Below are positions 1 to 9,597 of a stretch of DNA of 25,943 bases, in pieces (positions within the stretch are counted from its first letter, which is position 1; every line of letters starts with the position of its first letter). Under the pieces are notes generated by a model. It did no database searches and was not told the origin of the DNA. It was given only the letters and a program-made list of their open reading frames with translations. The position numbers were made by a program, and so were the translations under genes. The stretch comes from a virus: positions 1-25,943 of the IMG/VR virus record IMGVR_UViG_3300047195_000568; one strand, 5' to 3'.

Positions 1-1211
1 GATAAAGATAAATCTCCAGTGGTTTGTTGAGTCCAATCGATTGCGTTTGGACTAGTGAATATTCCTAAATTGTCAGCCACTACATATTGTGCATTAGTTG
101 TGTCCCAAATAACCGAGTTAAGAACATTGCCAACCCTCGAAGTGAAGATCCAGTTAACACCGTCGGAACTGTAAAACACATCTCCGCCGCCACTGGTATC
201 AGGCCCTACAGCTAAAAATACATTGTCGGAACTATTCCAGCAGACTGATTTGAAATTTGCGCCCCAAGTATTAGGTTCGCGTTGGGTCCAGGTAACACCG
301 TCAGGACTAGTTAAAATAAGAGCGTAACCAGAATTGTCCACTCCGCCTGCTACATATTGATCAGTACCATTCCACGCAACCGAAGACAATCCGCCAGGAA
401 ATAAATTGACAGCTTGCTCGGTCCAGGTAATGCCGTCGGGACTGGTTACAATAAGAGCGGTGTTTACTGGATAATTATTACTGTTTCCAACTGCCACATA
501 TTGACTTTGGGTGTCTGACCAAACAATACTACTAAAATCTGGATGCGAGTGATTTAAATTGTTCCAAAATTGTTGAGTCCAGGTAACTCCGTCGGGACTT
601 GTCCATATATTATATGAGTTGCCAGGGTTGCTGTGTCCAACTGCTATAAATTGATTTAGGGTTGGATTCCAAATTATTGAATAAAATCCGCCGTCAATTT
701 GTGTCACCGGCTCTGCGGCATTTCGACCAATGGCTATATTAGTCGGTCCATAGGCATTGTTAATATTTGCAATATTGGCCCAGTCTACACTGGTAGCAGT
801 TACGCCAGTTAATTGACTGCCATTACCAATAAAATAATTACCAGAGACATTGCCAGTTACTGATAAATTTGCTAGTGTGCCGACTGTGGTTAAACTTGAA
901 TATATTACATTACTTGATAGCGTATTTCCAGTAAGTGCATTTGCGTCTACAGAACTTGCAGCTACACCAGTTAATTGACTGCCATTACCAAAATAATAAT
1001 TAGCGGTAATGTTACCTGCGGCACTAACTTCGCCTGCGGTGTAAAAATTTTGTCCAGTGATATTACCAGCGGCAGAAATATTGCCAGCCGCATCAATATT
1101 AACAAATCCAGTTGGTTGTCTAGTCCATGAATTGCTAGCGGCAGAGTAGACATAGGTAATCCCGTTTATTGTTGTGGTTTGTCCGTCGACTGGTGAAATT
1201 GGAAATGCCAT
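1..1211 (-). CDS. Fibre/propeller virion protein, N-terminal part (3' end cut by window edge)
   Basis: About 403 codons are open from an ATG at 1211 to the window edge, with no stop. The N-terminus (MAFPISPVDGQTTTINGITY) resembles the short leader seen on many marine phage fibre proteins. Residues ~40-155 carry the same fibre repeats as the 2114-aa protein next door (SAAGNIT, NYFIGNGSQLTG, NTLSSNV.YSSLTTVGTLANLSV). From ~170 on there are five imperfect ~45-residue repeats ending in TSPDGVTWT or a variant. This is an Asp-box-like motif, one residue shorter than the canonical S.D.G.TW, and it suggests a beta-propeller head. The protein is therefore a stalk-plus-propeller, probably a receptor-binding or adhesin virion protein. 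An AAGGA lies 22 nt before the ATG, an unusually long spacing; a small CGC/GCG hairpin between them could shorten it. A CTAAATA motif lies at 1251-1258. The fold and role are inferred. Confidence 0.8.
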   Translation of the reverse strand, partial: MAFPISPVDGQTTTINGITYVYSAASNSWTRQPTGFVNIDAAGNISAAGNITGQNFYTAGEVSAAGNITANYYFGNGSQLTGVAASSVDANALTGNTLSSNVIYSSLTTVGTLANLSVTGNVSGNYFIGNGSQLTGVTATSVDWANIANINNAYGPTNIAIGRNAAEPVTQIDGGFYSIIWNPTLNQFIAVGHSNPGNSYNIWTSPDGVTWTQQFWNNLNHSHPDFSSIVWSDTQSQYVAVGNSNNYPVNTALIVTSPDGITWTEQAVNLFPGGLSSVAWNGTDQYVAGGVDNSGYALILTSPDGVTWTQREPNTWGANFKSVCWNSSDNVFLAVGPDTSGGGDVFYSSDGVNWIFTSRVGNVLNSVIWDTTNAQYVVADNLGIFTSPNAIDWTQQTTGDLSL

Positions 1212-1250
1212 CGTTATTGAATTCGCAAATGCGTCCTTAATTTATATTCA

Positions 1251-1258
1251 TATTTAGC
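1251..1258 (-). promoter_or_regulatory. Late-promoter-like motif (GCTAAATA)
   Basis: This minus-strand octamer lies in the 85-bp gap before the propeller/fibre gene that starts at 1211. It differs from the T4 late consensus TATAAATA at its first two bases. The same CTAAATA core recurs before other genes here. It is assigned by recurrence and position only. Confidence 0.4.
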
Positions 1259-1296
1259 TAAAAACTAATTCCATGGTTTTATGGATACTACGGGTA

Positions 1297-4200
1297 TTAA
1301 AACCGACCAACAGCTATTTCTATAATTCCAATTTCGTTAGAATCATAATCTTCTAACGCTTTTCCAATGATACATCCTGGCTGATATTTTTTTATATCTA
1401 ATGCCGTTGCAACTCCAGCAATATTACTAGTAGTAAGACGATCGCCTCTGCAAATTTTTCCTACTACACAGCAAGGTGCGCGACCAGTTAATGCTACAGG
1501 AAGTACATGTTCTCCGACCTGGGCACTATTCATTAAATAACTTGGATTAGTAGAAATAATTCCAGCTACTAAAATAGAATGATCAGTTGAGCTTGCTGTA
1601 ATTTCATTAGGACCACCAAATTCTACCACTGTTCCTGGCACATAATTGCTATCGGCTGCATACATCTCTGCCAAGTCGGCATAAACTGCTGATGTCGCCT
1701 GTGCAAATACTGTGTTAAAGTAAGAACTTGCATTACCAATATTACCAACGCCGTTGCCATTACTGTTAACAATATTACCCACAGATATAGTTCCTGTAGA
1801 TACTGATAATACATTTGTTGCTTGGTTAAATGTAAAGTTAGATGAACCAGCTAGGTTACCAGAGTTATTATAAACGACTTGTGTATTTGTGCCGGGCGCT
1901 GTAACATTACCCGAAATACTACCAGCAAAAGTACCAAGGAAGAAGCCAGCGGTTGTAATGTTGCCAGTTGCTGAAATTAATCCACCCGTTAAAATATTAC
2001 CATGGATAGCGTTGCCGGTTGAACTCATCAATCCAGCAGTTAAAATATTTGCACCAGTAATGTTAGCGGCCGAAATAACTGTACTTGTTGCACTAATTAA
2101 TCCAGCAGTTAATACATTACCATGTATAGCATTACCGGTTGAACTCATCAGTCCACCAGTTAATATATTAGCTCCAATTACATTGCCGCTAGCACTTACA
2201 ACTCCAGAAACATATTCACCAGTTGTTGCAAATACTGCCACATTGGCGGTACCACCAACACCTACTATAACATTGGCATTAACTGCGGCATTGACATTTG
2301 AGGTTCCGTTAGCTACTGGGAATGTTGCCGCAACAGTTATTCCAGTTAATTGACTACCATTACCAATAAAATAATTAGCGGTAATATTACCAGTGGCACT
2401 AACGGTGCCTGTGGTTGTTAAAGCATTGGTAGCTGAATTAAAGGTAAGGGCTGCACTTGCACCAGCGTTACCGTTATTATTATAGATTATCTGTGTGTTT
2501 GCTCCTGGCACAGTAAAGTTACCAGTGATATTGCCAATAAGGTTTCCAATAAAGTTTCCACTAGTAGTAATATTGCCTGTGGCACTTACTTGCCCACCAG
2601 TTAATAAATTGGCACCAGTGATATTGGCCGCAGCACTTACCTGTCCGCCGGTTGATACATTGCCATGGATGGCATTACCAGTACTTGACATCAATCCAAT
2701 TGTTAAAATATTAGCGCCAGTTATGTTACCGGCAATCACCGCAGCGTTTGATGCTTGATTAAATGTAAATCCAGTGCTGGCGCCAGCGTTACCGTTATTG
2801 TTGTAAATGACTTGTGTATTTGATCCAGGTACTGATAGGTTTCCTGTAATATTACCTGCAAAGTTGCCAACAAAATACCCAGCAGTAGTAATGTTGCCAG
2901 TTGCTGATACCACTCCAACAGTTAACAAATTGCCGCCACTGATATTTGCATTGGCCGCTATGGTTGAAGAAGTTATGTTAAACGCATAAAAATTATTCCA
3001 CCAGTTACCACTAGTGCCTAAATTCAGTGTAGTATTAGCGGCTGGAGCAATGCTTACATTACTCATCCAGCCTTGTGTTATACTATTATAAACAAATGTT
3101 GCAAATGGTGTTCCAGCGTTATTTCCAGCTACCAATCCAATGCCATTTAGTGCAGCGCCAGTTGGCGCATTCCCGCCAGCAATGATATTAGCGGCCGATA
3201 CAATATTGCCAACGCTTGAAATTACAGCGGCACTGAATATGTTTCCGCCCGACACATTACCAGTGCTAGAAACAGTGCCAGTGACTATCAACAAGTTTGA
3301 TGCAGCGTTAAATGTAAGGCCTGGACTTGCTCCGGCATTGCCGTTGTCGTTATAAAGAACTTGTGTGTTTGATCCTGGTACAGTTAAATTACCGGTAATA
3401 TTACCTAGGAAATTACCAATAAAATACGCATTACTAGTAACATTACCTGAGGCTGAAATAATTCCGCCTGTTAATACATTACCACCGGTTATGTTAGAAG
3501 TCACAGCCAACGATGTCAATGTACCAACACTGGTAATATTTGGTTGTGCATTTGTATAAACCGTTCCAGCAATCAGGGCATTACTAACTTGACCAGTTAC
3601 ATTGGCTCCAGTAATATTACTCAATGAGTTGCCGCTACCAATGAATCTACTACCGGTAATATTTCCAGTTACAGAAACAGCGGCACCTGTATGTGAAGCA
3701 GCATTAACTGAATTAATTGCTAACACATTACCGCCAATAATATTACCAGTTACAGTTATCTGTCCAGCAGTACGTAAATTACCAACTATGGCATTTCCTG
3801 TGATTGTGGCCACATTGACAGCCGAATCAAAAGTAAATCCAGCACTTGCACCAGCATTACCGCTATTATTAAATATAACCTGAGTATTTGAGCCAGGAAC
3901 AGTTAAGTTGCCTGAAATATTTCCTAGGAAATTACCAATAAAATATGCATTGGTAGTAATATTACCGCCAGCACTTATTTGCCCGCTGTTGAGAACATTA
4001 TTGGTGGTAGCATTACCAGATATGGTTAATGATGTTAAAGTACCAACGCTGGTAATATTTGCTTGAGCATTAGCGGTAACTGTGTTGGCTGTAATAGCAC
4101 TAGTAACATTGCCACTTACATTGGCGCCTTGAATGTTGCTTAATGTATTACCGTTGCCAATAAATTGACCAGCAGTAATTGTTCCTGATGCTGATATTGT

Positions 4201-7200
4201 TGTACCGTTATAATTTGTAGATATAATATTAGCAGCATTTATATTTCCTGCGGCTGAAATTGAGCCACTGGTTAATAAATTAGCACTAGTGACATTGCCT
4301 GTGACTATTAATGCATTTGATGCCTGATTAAATGTAAATCCTGCACTAGCACCCACATTGCCTTGATTGTTGTACAATACTTGAGTATTTGATCCAGTGA
4401 TAGCAATATTGCCAGTAATATTACCAATAAGATTACCAACAAAGAATCCGGCAGTAACAATATTACCATTAGCACTTATGATATTGCTAACTGAAATATT
4501 ATTACCTATTGTATCGCCTGATACTGATAGTGATGTTAAAATGCCAATACTGGTAATATTTGCCTGTGCATTGGCGGTAACTGTACTTGCAGTAGTTGCG
4601 GCATTGGCATAGGCAGCGTTGGCCACCGATCCAACTACATTAGCACCAGTGATTGAAGATAATCCTGAACCGTTTCCAACAATATAATTGCCAGTAATAT
4701 TGCCTGCAGCACTGATTAGGCCACCAGTTAAGAAATTACTACCGGTAATGGTTCCTGTAGATACTAAGGCATTTGATGTTTGATTAAAAGTAAATCCAGG
4801 CGAGCCAGCGAGATTTCCATTATTGTTATAGATAACCTGTGTGTTTAATCCTGGTGCTGTGACATTGCCCGAGATACTACCAGCAAAAGCACCAACAAAG
4901 AATCCAGCAGTGATAATATTACCAGTGGCACTTATAATATTACCAACTGAAATATTGTTACCGGTTGTATTACCAGACACAGACAATGTTGTTAAGATGC
5001 CAACACTGGTAATGTTTGGTTGAGCATTTGTAGTTACTGTTGCAGTAACACCAGAAGTATTTGCGTAAGTGGCATTGGCCACTGGGCCGCTTATATTAGC
5101 ACCTTGAATATTGCTTAATGAATTACCATTACCAATAAATTGTCCGCTAGTAATATTGCCTGCAGCACTGATTAGGCCACCAGTTAAGAAATTACTACCA
5201 GTAATGGTTCCTGTAGATACTAAGGCATTTGTTCCTGGAGTAAATGTAAATCCAGGCGAGCCAGCGAGATTACCAGAACTGTTATAAATTACTTGTGTGT
5301 TTAATCCAGGAGCTACAACATTACCTGAAATGTTGCCAATAAGATTACCAATAAAATTTCCAGCAGTAACAATATTTCCAGCGGCACTAATCAATCCACC
5401 TGTTAGTACATTACCATGCACAGCATTGCCAGTACTCGATACTAATCCGGCGGTTAACACATTACCGCTTATAGTATTGCCAGTACTCGATACTAATCCG
5501 GCGGTTAACACATTACCGCTTATAGCATTGCCAGTACTCGATACTAATCCGGTAGTTAGAATATTTGCACCAACTAAGTTGCCAGTCGTACTAACTAAAC
5601 CACTTGAGGTAATACTAGTCAATATACCAACACTTGTAATGTTAGGTTGAGCATTTGTTGTTACTGTACCAGCAGTTCCAGATGTATTTGCGTAAACAGC
5701 ATTAGCTACAGAGCCAACCACATTTGCACCTGTAATTGAAGATAACCTTGAGCCATTACCAATAAAATAATTGCCGGTTATATTTCCAACAGCACTGATT
5801 AGGCCACCAGTTAAGAAATTACTACCGTTAATGGTTCCTGTAGATACTAAAGCATTTGTGCTTTGATTAAAAGTAAATCCAGCACTGGCCGATACAATAC
5901 CATTGCTGTTATATAATACCTGTGTATCTGATCCTGGCGCACTTAAATTTCCAAAAACATTACCAACTAAATTACCTACAAAAAAACTGCCTGAGCCAAC
6001 TGTTATATTACTAACTGACGATATTTGACCGTTGGTCAATATATTACCACCATTAACATTGCCACTAACAGCCAATTCTGTTAATATTCCAACTGAAGTT
6101 AGACTGCTAAACAAAACATTACTTGATAAAGTATTACCAACCAATGCATTGGCATAACCTGCTGTCGCTGATGTAATACCGGTTAATTGACTACCGTTAC
6201 CAATAAAATAATTGCCGGTAATATTACCTGTTGCGCTAATAAATCCGGTGGTTGATACATTACCACTATTAACATTGTTACTCACAGATAAATTTGACAA
6301 TGTACCAACTGCGGTTAAACTACTGAACAAAACATTGCTTGATAGTGTATTACCAATCAATGCATTGGCATAAAAATTAGATGACGATACAATTCCACTC
6401 AGCTGACTACCATTGCCAATAATATAATTTCCAGTTATATTGCCGGTAGCACTAACAACTCCAGTGGTGCGTATACTTCCGCCAACAATATTACCTAGAG
6501 CGCTGACAAATCCAGTGGCGCCAATAAATCCGCCGGTGCGTAGATTACCGCCAACAATATTACCTAGGGCACTGATAAATCCAGTGGTGTGTATATTACC
6601 ACTATCAACATTACCATTAACAGATAAATTTGCTAATATGCCAACTGCGGTTAAACTACTAAACAAAACATTACTTGATAATGTATCTCCAATTAATGCA
6701 TTGGCATAGACTGATGTAAGCCCGGTTAATTGACTGCCATTACCGATAATATAATTTCCAATTACATTACCTGCGGCACTAACTTCGCCTGCGGTATAAA
6801 AATTTTGTCCAATAATATTACCTGCGGCACTTACCTGTCCAGCAGTTAAAAAATTACCGCCTTGTATATCGCCAGCGATTGTAGCAATGCTTGTTGCTGA
6901 ATCAAAAGTAAATCCAGGACTGGCTCCAACATTGCCTTCGTTATTGTAAAGTACCTGAGTATTTGCACCAGGAACTGCAATACAACCAATAGTATTACCA
7001 ATAAGATTACCAATAAAAAATCCTGTTGGACTGACAACAATATTACCAGTTGCCGAAACTTGACCAGCAGTGTAAATATTACCTGATGCACTGATTACAC
7101 CGTTGACATATTCACCATTAGGAGACCATGTTACAACATTTCCAACTCCTCCTACTCCGGCTATAATATTTCCATTGTTAAACACTGCAACATTAGAGTT

Positions 7201-7641
7201 GCCATTTAATAGAATACTAAATGAACCAGTAGTACCTACGGTAGAACCATAGTCATCTACCCAAAAATAACTAGTACCATCAAAGGTAAATCGATATTGT
7301 ACATTGGTTGCTGTGTTGTACCAGAAATCGCCAACACTTGGATTTAATGGTGCGGTTGGACTTGAAGTCGATCGAATACCGCCGCCAAAGATGTTACCAG
7401 CAGCACTGATAATATTACCAGATGAAATATTGTTGGCAAAAATATTTCCTGTTAAAGTTAAAGCGTTTGCCCAGACTCTTGTGTTATCAGTACTGATAGT
7501 TAATACAGCATTATTGGCACCGGGGCCAAGATTTGGCTCTGCTTGGCCTAAACCTAAAAATTGATATCTGTCAGCTGATAGATTAGCATAGTCAACGACC
7601 GGTACTCTACCAGTAAGAAGTTTTGGCTTATTTACAGACAT
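1297..7641 (-). CDS. Giant repeat-rich tail fibre/adhesin (2114 aa)
   Basis: This is a very large Asn/Gly/Ser/Thr-rich virion protein. The N-terminus (GRVPVVDYANLSADRYQFLG, then LGQAEPNLG) and a following PLNPSVGDFWYN segment are typical of fibre-like structural proteins in T4-like aquatic phages. The body is a long array of short units: ten copies of PG.NTQV(L/I)YNN.GN.(G/A)(A/G)S.GFTF, five of NAQ.NITSVG(I/T)LTSL, several of NYFIGNGSQLTG and NTLSSNVLFSSLT, and a 17-residue tandem (GLVSSTGNAISGNVLTA). The last ~130 residues (from ~1984, starting YADLAEMY) are non-repetitive. They contain AGIISTNPSYLMN, VALTGRAPC, GKI.RGD and IEIAVGR, and probably form the trimer-end or chaperone domain. The ATG lies two bases past the upstream gene's TAA (TAAAATG) with AGGA as ribosome-binding site, so translation is probably coupled. 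Host-surface binding is an inference; no catalytic motif is certain. Confidence 0.85.
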   Translation of the reverse strand: MSVNKPKLLTGRVPVVDYANLSADRYQFLGLGQAEPNLGPGANNAVLTISTDNTRVWANALTLTGNIFANNISSGNIISAAGNIFGGGIRSTSSPTAPLNPSVGDFWYNTATNVQYRFTFDGTSYFWVDDYGSTVGTTGSFSILLNGNSNVAVFNNGNIIAGVGGVGNVVTWSPNGEYVNGVISASGNIYTAGQVSATGNIVVSPTGFFIGNLIGNTIGCIAVPGANTQVLYNNEGNVGASPGFTFDSATSIATIAGDIQGGNFLTAGQVSAAGNIIGQNFYTAGEVSAAGNVIGNYIIGNGSQLTGLTSVYANALIGDTLSSNVLFSSLTAVGILANLSVNGNVDSGNIHTTGFISALGNIVGGNLRTGGFIGATGFVSALGNIVGGSIRTTGVVSATGNITGNYIIGNGSQLSGIVSSSNFYANALIGNTLSSNVLFSSLTAVGTLSNLSVSNNVNSGNVSTTGFISATGNITGNYFIGNGSQLTGITSATAGYANALVGNTLSSNVLFSSLTSVGILTELAVSGNVNGGNILTNGQISSVSNITVGSGSFFVGNLVGNVFGNLSAPGSDTQVLYNSNGIVSASAGFTFNQSTNALVSTGTINGSNFLTGGLISAVGNITGNYFIGNGSRLSSITGANVVGSVANAVYANTSGTAGTVTTNAQPNITSVGILTSITSSGLVSTTGNLVGANILTTGLVSSTGNAISGNVLTAGLVSSTGNTISGNVLTAGLVSSTGNAVHGNVLTGGLISAAGNIVTAGNFIGNLIGNISGNVVAPGLNTQVIYNSSGNLAGSPGFTFTPGTNALVSTGTITGSNFLTGGLISAAGNITSGQFIGNGNSLSNIQGANISGPVANATYANTSGVTATVTTNAQPNITSVGILTTLSVSGNTTGNNISVGNIISATGNIITAGFFVGAFAGSISGNVTAPGLNTQVIYNNNGNLAGSPGFTFNQTSNALVSTGTITGSNFLTGGLISAAGNITGNYIVGNGSGLSSITGANVVGSVANAAYANAATTASTVTANAQANITSIGILTSLSVSGDTIGNNISVSNIISANGNIVTAGFFVGNLIGNITGNIAITGSNTQVLYNNQGNVGASAGFTFNQASNALIVTGNVTSANLLTSGSISAAGNINAANIISTNYNGTTISASGTITAGQFIGNGNTLSNIQGANVSGNVTSAITANTVTANAQANITSVGTLTSLTISGNATTNNVLNSGQISAGGNITTNAYFIGNFLGNISGNLTVPGSNTQVIFNNSGNAGASAGFTFDSAVNVATITGNAIVGNLRTAGQITVTGNIIGGNVLAINSVNAASHTGAAVSVTGNITGSRFIGSGNSLSNITGANVTGQVSNALIAGTVYTNAQPNITSVGTLTSLAVTSNITGGNVLTGGIISASGNVTSNAYFIGNFLGNITGNLTVPGSNTQVLYNDNGNAGASPGLTFNAASNLLIVTGTVSSTGNVSGGNIFSAAVISSVGNIVSAANIIAGGNAPTGAALNGIGLVAGNNAGTPFATFVYNSITQGWMSNVSIAPAANTTLNLGTSGNWWNNFYAFNITSSTIAANANISGGNLLTVGVVSATGNITTAGYFVGNFAGNITGNLSVPGSNTQVIYNNNGNAGASTGFTFNQASNAAVIAGNITGANILTIGLMSSTGNAIHGNVSTGGQVSAAANITGANLLTGGQVSATGNITTSGNFIGNLIGNITGNFTVPGANTQIIYNNNGNAGASAALTFNSATNALTTTGTVSATGNITANYFIGNGSQLTGITVAATFPVANGTSNVNAAVNANVIVGVGGTANVAVFATTGEYVSGVVSASGNVIGANILTGGLMSSTGNAIHGNVLTAGLISATSTVISAANITGANILTAGLMSSTGNAIHGNILTGGLISATGNITTAGFFLGTFAGSISGNVTAPGTNTQVVYNNSGNLAGSSNFTFNQATNVLSVSTGTISVGNIVNSNGNGVGNIGNASSYFNTVFAQATSAVYADLAEMYAADSNYVPGTVVEFGGPNEITASSTDHSILVAGIISTNPSYLMNSAQVGEHVLPVALTGRAPCCVVGKICRGDRLTTSNIAGVATALDIKKYQPGCIIGKALEDYDSNEIGIIEIAVGRF
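5431..5550 (-). repeat. 51-bp tandem repeat inside the 2114-aa fibre gene
   Basis: Two consecutive 51-bp units begin at 5431 and 5482 and differ at one base. A third copy begins at 5533 and diverges after about 20 bases. Each unit encodes 17 residues (GLVSSTGN.ISGNVLTA). The near-identity at DNA level, unlike the looser repeats around it, points to a recent slippage or recombination event. Confidence 0.85.
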
Positions 7642-7642
7642 T

Positions 7643-7975
7643 TTATCCTACAAGAGTTTCTAAAAGACTTAATACTAGTTGTCCGCTGGTGTCATCACTT
7701 GCGCTGAGTTCTAGACTATCTCCATAAGTTAGTATTAGTCGCCCTGTTAATATCGTAATAGCATCTGCTACTGGTATACTAATCCCTTGAACTAATGAAG
7801 TAGGACTTCCAAGTTTATTAACATCTGCAGAAACTTGAATAGTATCGAGTCCATTGTTACTAACTTGTGCCATTAATATCACTGTAGCATAGCCCAGTGG
7901 TGGAGTATAAACCACCGTGTTATTTGTAGTTACATTTGCTGTAACTGTTTTGAATATATTTAATGCGCCTGACAT
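7643..7975 (-). CDS. Small virion-type protein (110 aa), function unknown
   Basis: Not confidently recognised. The 110-residue product has alternating hydrophobic and polar stretches (TVVYTPPLGYATVILMAQVS, then DTIQVSADV, LTYGDSLELSASDDTSGQLV), consistent with a single beta-sandwich domain and no signal peptide or membrane segment. It resembles in general style the 104-aa protein encoded at 10036-10350, which also has a strand-rich layout and a GD.(L/I).A/S segment near its C-terminus. It sits between two fibre genes, 33 bp downstream of the beta-helix fibre and directly upstream of the 2114-aa fibre, with which it is probably co-translated. A CATAAATA motif and an AAGGA ribosome-binding site precede the ATG. 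A role as a small accessory tail or decoration protein is an inference from context. Confidence 0.75.
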   Translation of the reverse strand: MSGALNIFKTVTANVTTNNTVVYTPPLGYATVILMAQVSNNGLDTIQVSADVNKLGSPTSLVQGISIPVADAITILTGRLILTYGDSLELSASDDTSGQLVLSLLETLVG

Positions 7976-7993
7976 GTTTTTTCCTTATCCTAG

Positions 7994-8001
7994 TATTTAT
8001 G
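7994..8001 (-). promoter_or_regulatory. Late-promoter-like motif (CATAAATA)
   Basis: Seven of eight bases match the T4 late consensus TATAAATA. The motif ends 19 bp before the ATG of the 110-aa gene and sits within the 32-bp gap after the beta-helix fibre gene, so it could drive the 110-aa/2114-aa pair. Confidence 0.55.
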
Positions 8002-8007
8002 GGTACA

Positions 8008-9597
8008 TTAACCTTCAGACAATGCCAGAATAAATGGCGTCATTTGAGCAAATAAACTTCGATAAAAGTCTTGACCTGTAATAGTTCCTGTTGCTTGGCT
8101 AATGGTAAATCCTGACCCAACTTTGAAATTACCTTTTTGATCGGTACTGGTATAAGTTACTACTCCATAGTTAGTTTGTAATACTTCATTAGCTTCAATT
8201 GGAATTCCGCCGTATTGCGGCAAGGCCGTGGCTGGATTGATTCCAGCTCCAACATACTCAAAAGTATGGGCACTTGCGATAATAGAGCTGCGAACATAAA
8301 ATGCAACACTGGTACCAGGCGCTGCATTACCTAAATAAATTTGTTGTACTATAACCGTAGATTTACCAACACTTGGAATATTAGGCAGTATGGTATCAAT
8401 AGTATAGGCCTGTGGATCACTACCAACAAACATTAAGGTATTAACATGTGGTTCTCCGTTGGATAAATTATCAAGAACAAAAGCCCCTTGAAACTGTGAT
8501 TCAATAGTGGCTGTGGTTTGCTGTGTGCCATACCCGTCAGCCCACAATCCATAATTACCAATTGAACAATCCGATCCGTTCAAGGTACAGAAAGATCCTG
8601 ACTCAACTCTGACTCCAATATTACAAGCAATAGTATAGATATTAACTAATTGGCTGTACGCTTGATTTACCATTTTAATACCCACACCGCCTTTGTTGAT
8701 AATTGTGAAGAATCCCACAATCATGGCCTTGGTACTGGTAGGGCCGCAAGCCGCGCCGTCGATGAATACCGCAGTACCGGTGGTAGTATTAGATGTTAAA
8801 TTTTGAATATACGGGCTGACATAAGCGGTTGTTATTATGTTTGGATTATAACTAAATCCGTTGGCCAGATAGTCTCGAATAGTTATTCCCCAAACATAAC
8901 ATCCAGCACTGACATAAAATAAATCAGCACTTGGTGTCAATGGGTATATAAAAACATTACGAAGATTATCGCCCATTAAACTAACATTGGCAGGAATAGT
9001 TACTGGATTATCTTCGGTGTAATTACCTGGGGCTACATTAACAGAAACACTTCCACCAATTGCAGCTGCGGCGGCCATGGCCGCTTTAATTGTTAAAAAC
9101 GGTTGGTTTAAATTTCCATCATTAGCATCGTTACCGTTGATTGCAACAAATAATTGTCTATCACTTGCCGGTACTTTACCAAGAAAAGTGCCAGCAGTAA
9201 CATCACCAGTGACACTGACGCTGTTGCCAAAGAAATTATTGGCCGTAACATTTCCGGTGATACTAATGTTGTTTGGAAATTGAATATTACCAAAGAAATT
9301 ATCGGCTGTAACATTGCCATTAACACTGACATTGTTGGTTAAATTAATAGTACCCGTGCCGTCTGGACCAATGGTGATATTGCTATTTGCAGTATGCGAG
9401 GTAATAGAATCAACACGCATATTCCCTGCAATGTCAAGATTTGCCTGCGGTGTAGCGGTGTTTATTCCAATGACGCCGTTGGCAACATCTAAATAAAGTG
9501 TAGGTATACTGTTTGCGTTGTTGAGGAATGCTAAACTATTGCCATCTCTTACAAGATTGGACTGGAGCATTGACCCCGATATTTTACTGATTGCCAT
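8008..9597 (-). CDS. Tail fibre with right-handed beta-helix domain (529 aa)
   Basis: Residues 1-~140 form a stalk that shares the SVNGNVTADNFFGN and SVTGDVTAGTFLG type of unit with the giant fibre. A pectate-lyase-like right-handed beta-helix begins at ~146 with RQLFVAINGNDANDG, LNQPFLTIKAAMAAA, VSVNVAPGNYTE and SLMGDNLRNVFIYP. It runs through short strand-rich turns to ~440. This entry pattern (a .DGNDANDG.. .PF.TI..A segment, then a PG.Y.E..P segment) is a well-known phage and bacterial beta-helix signature. The C-terminus (KGNFKVGSGFTISQATGTI) is a conserved-looking end module. It is probably a trimeric receptor-binding or baseplate-associated fibre; no enzymatic residues are claimed. Its ribosome-binding site (GGGGAT) and start codon are buried in a perfect inverted repeat overlapping a late-promoter-like motif. 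Confidence 0.85.
   Translation of the reverse strand: MAISKISGSMLQSNLVRDGNSLAFLNNANSIPTLYLDVANGVIGINTATPQANLDIAGNMRVDSITSHTANSNITIGPDGTGTINLTNNVSVNGNVTADNFFGNIQFPNNISITGNVTANNFFGNSVSVTGDVTAGTFLGKVPASDRQLFVAINGNDANDGNLNQPFLTIKAAMAAAAAIGGSVSVNVAPGNYTEDNPVTIPANVSLMGDNLRNVFIYPLTPSADLFYVSAGCYVWGITIRDYLANGFSYNPNIITTAYVSPYIQNLTSNTTTGTAVFIDGAACGPTSTKAMIVGFFTIINKGGVGIKMVNQAYSQLVNIYTIACNIGVRVESGSFCTLNGSDCSIGNYGLWADGYGTQQTTATIESQFQGAFVLDNLSNGEPHVNTLMFVGSDPQAYTIDTILPNIPSVGKSTVIVQQIYLGNAAPGTSVAFYVRSSIIASAHTFEYVGAGINPATALPQYGGIPIEANEVLQTNYGVVTYTSTDQKGNFKVGSGFTISQATGTITGQDFYRSLFAQMTPFILALSEG

Noticed and set aside
5431-5550. CRISPR array
   Set aside because: The repeat units are directly adjacent and coding, with no unique spacers.
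1297-7641. Diversity-generating retroelement variable region in the Asn-rich fibre repeats
   Set aside because: No reverse transcriptase or template repeat is visible, and differences between copies are not limited to adenine positions.
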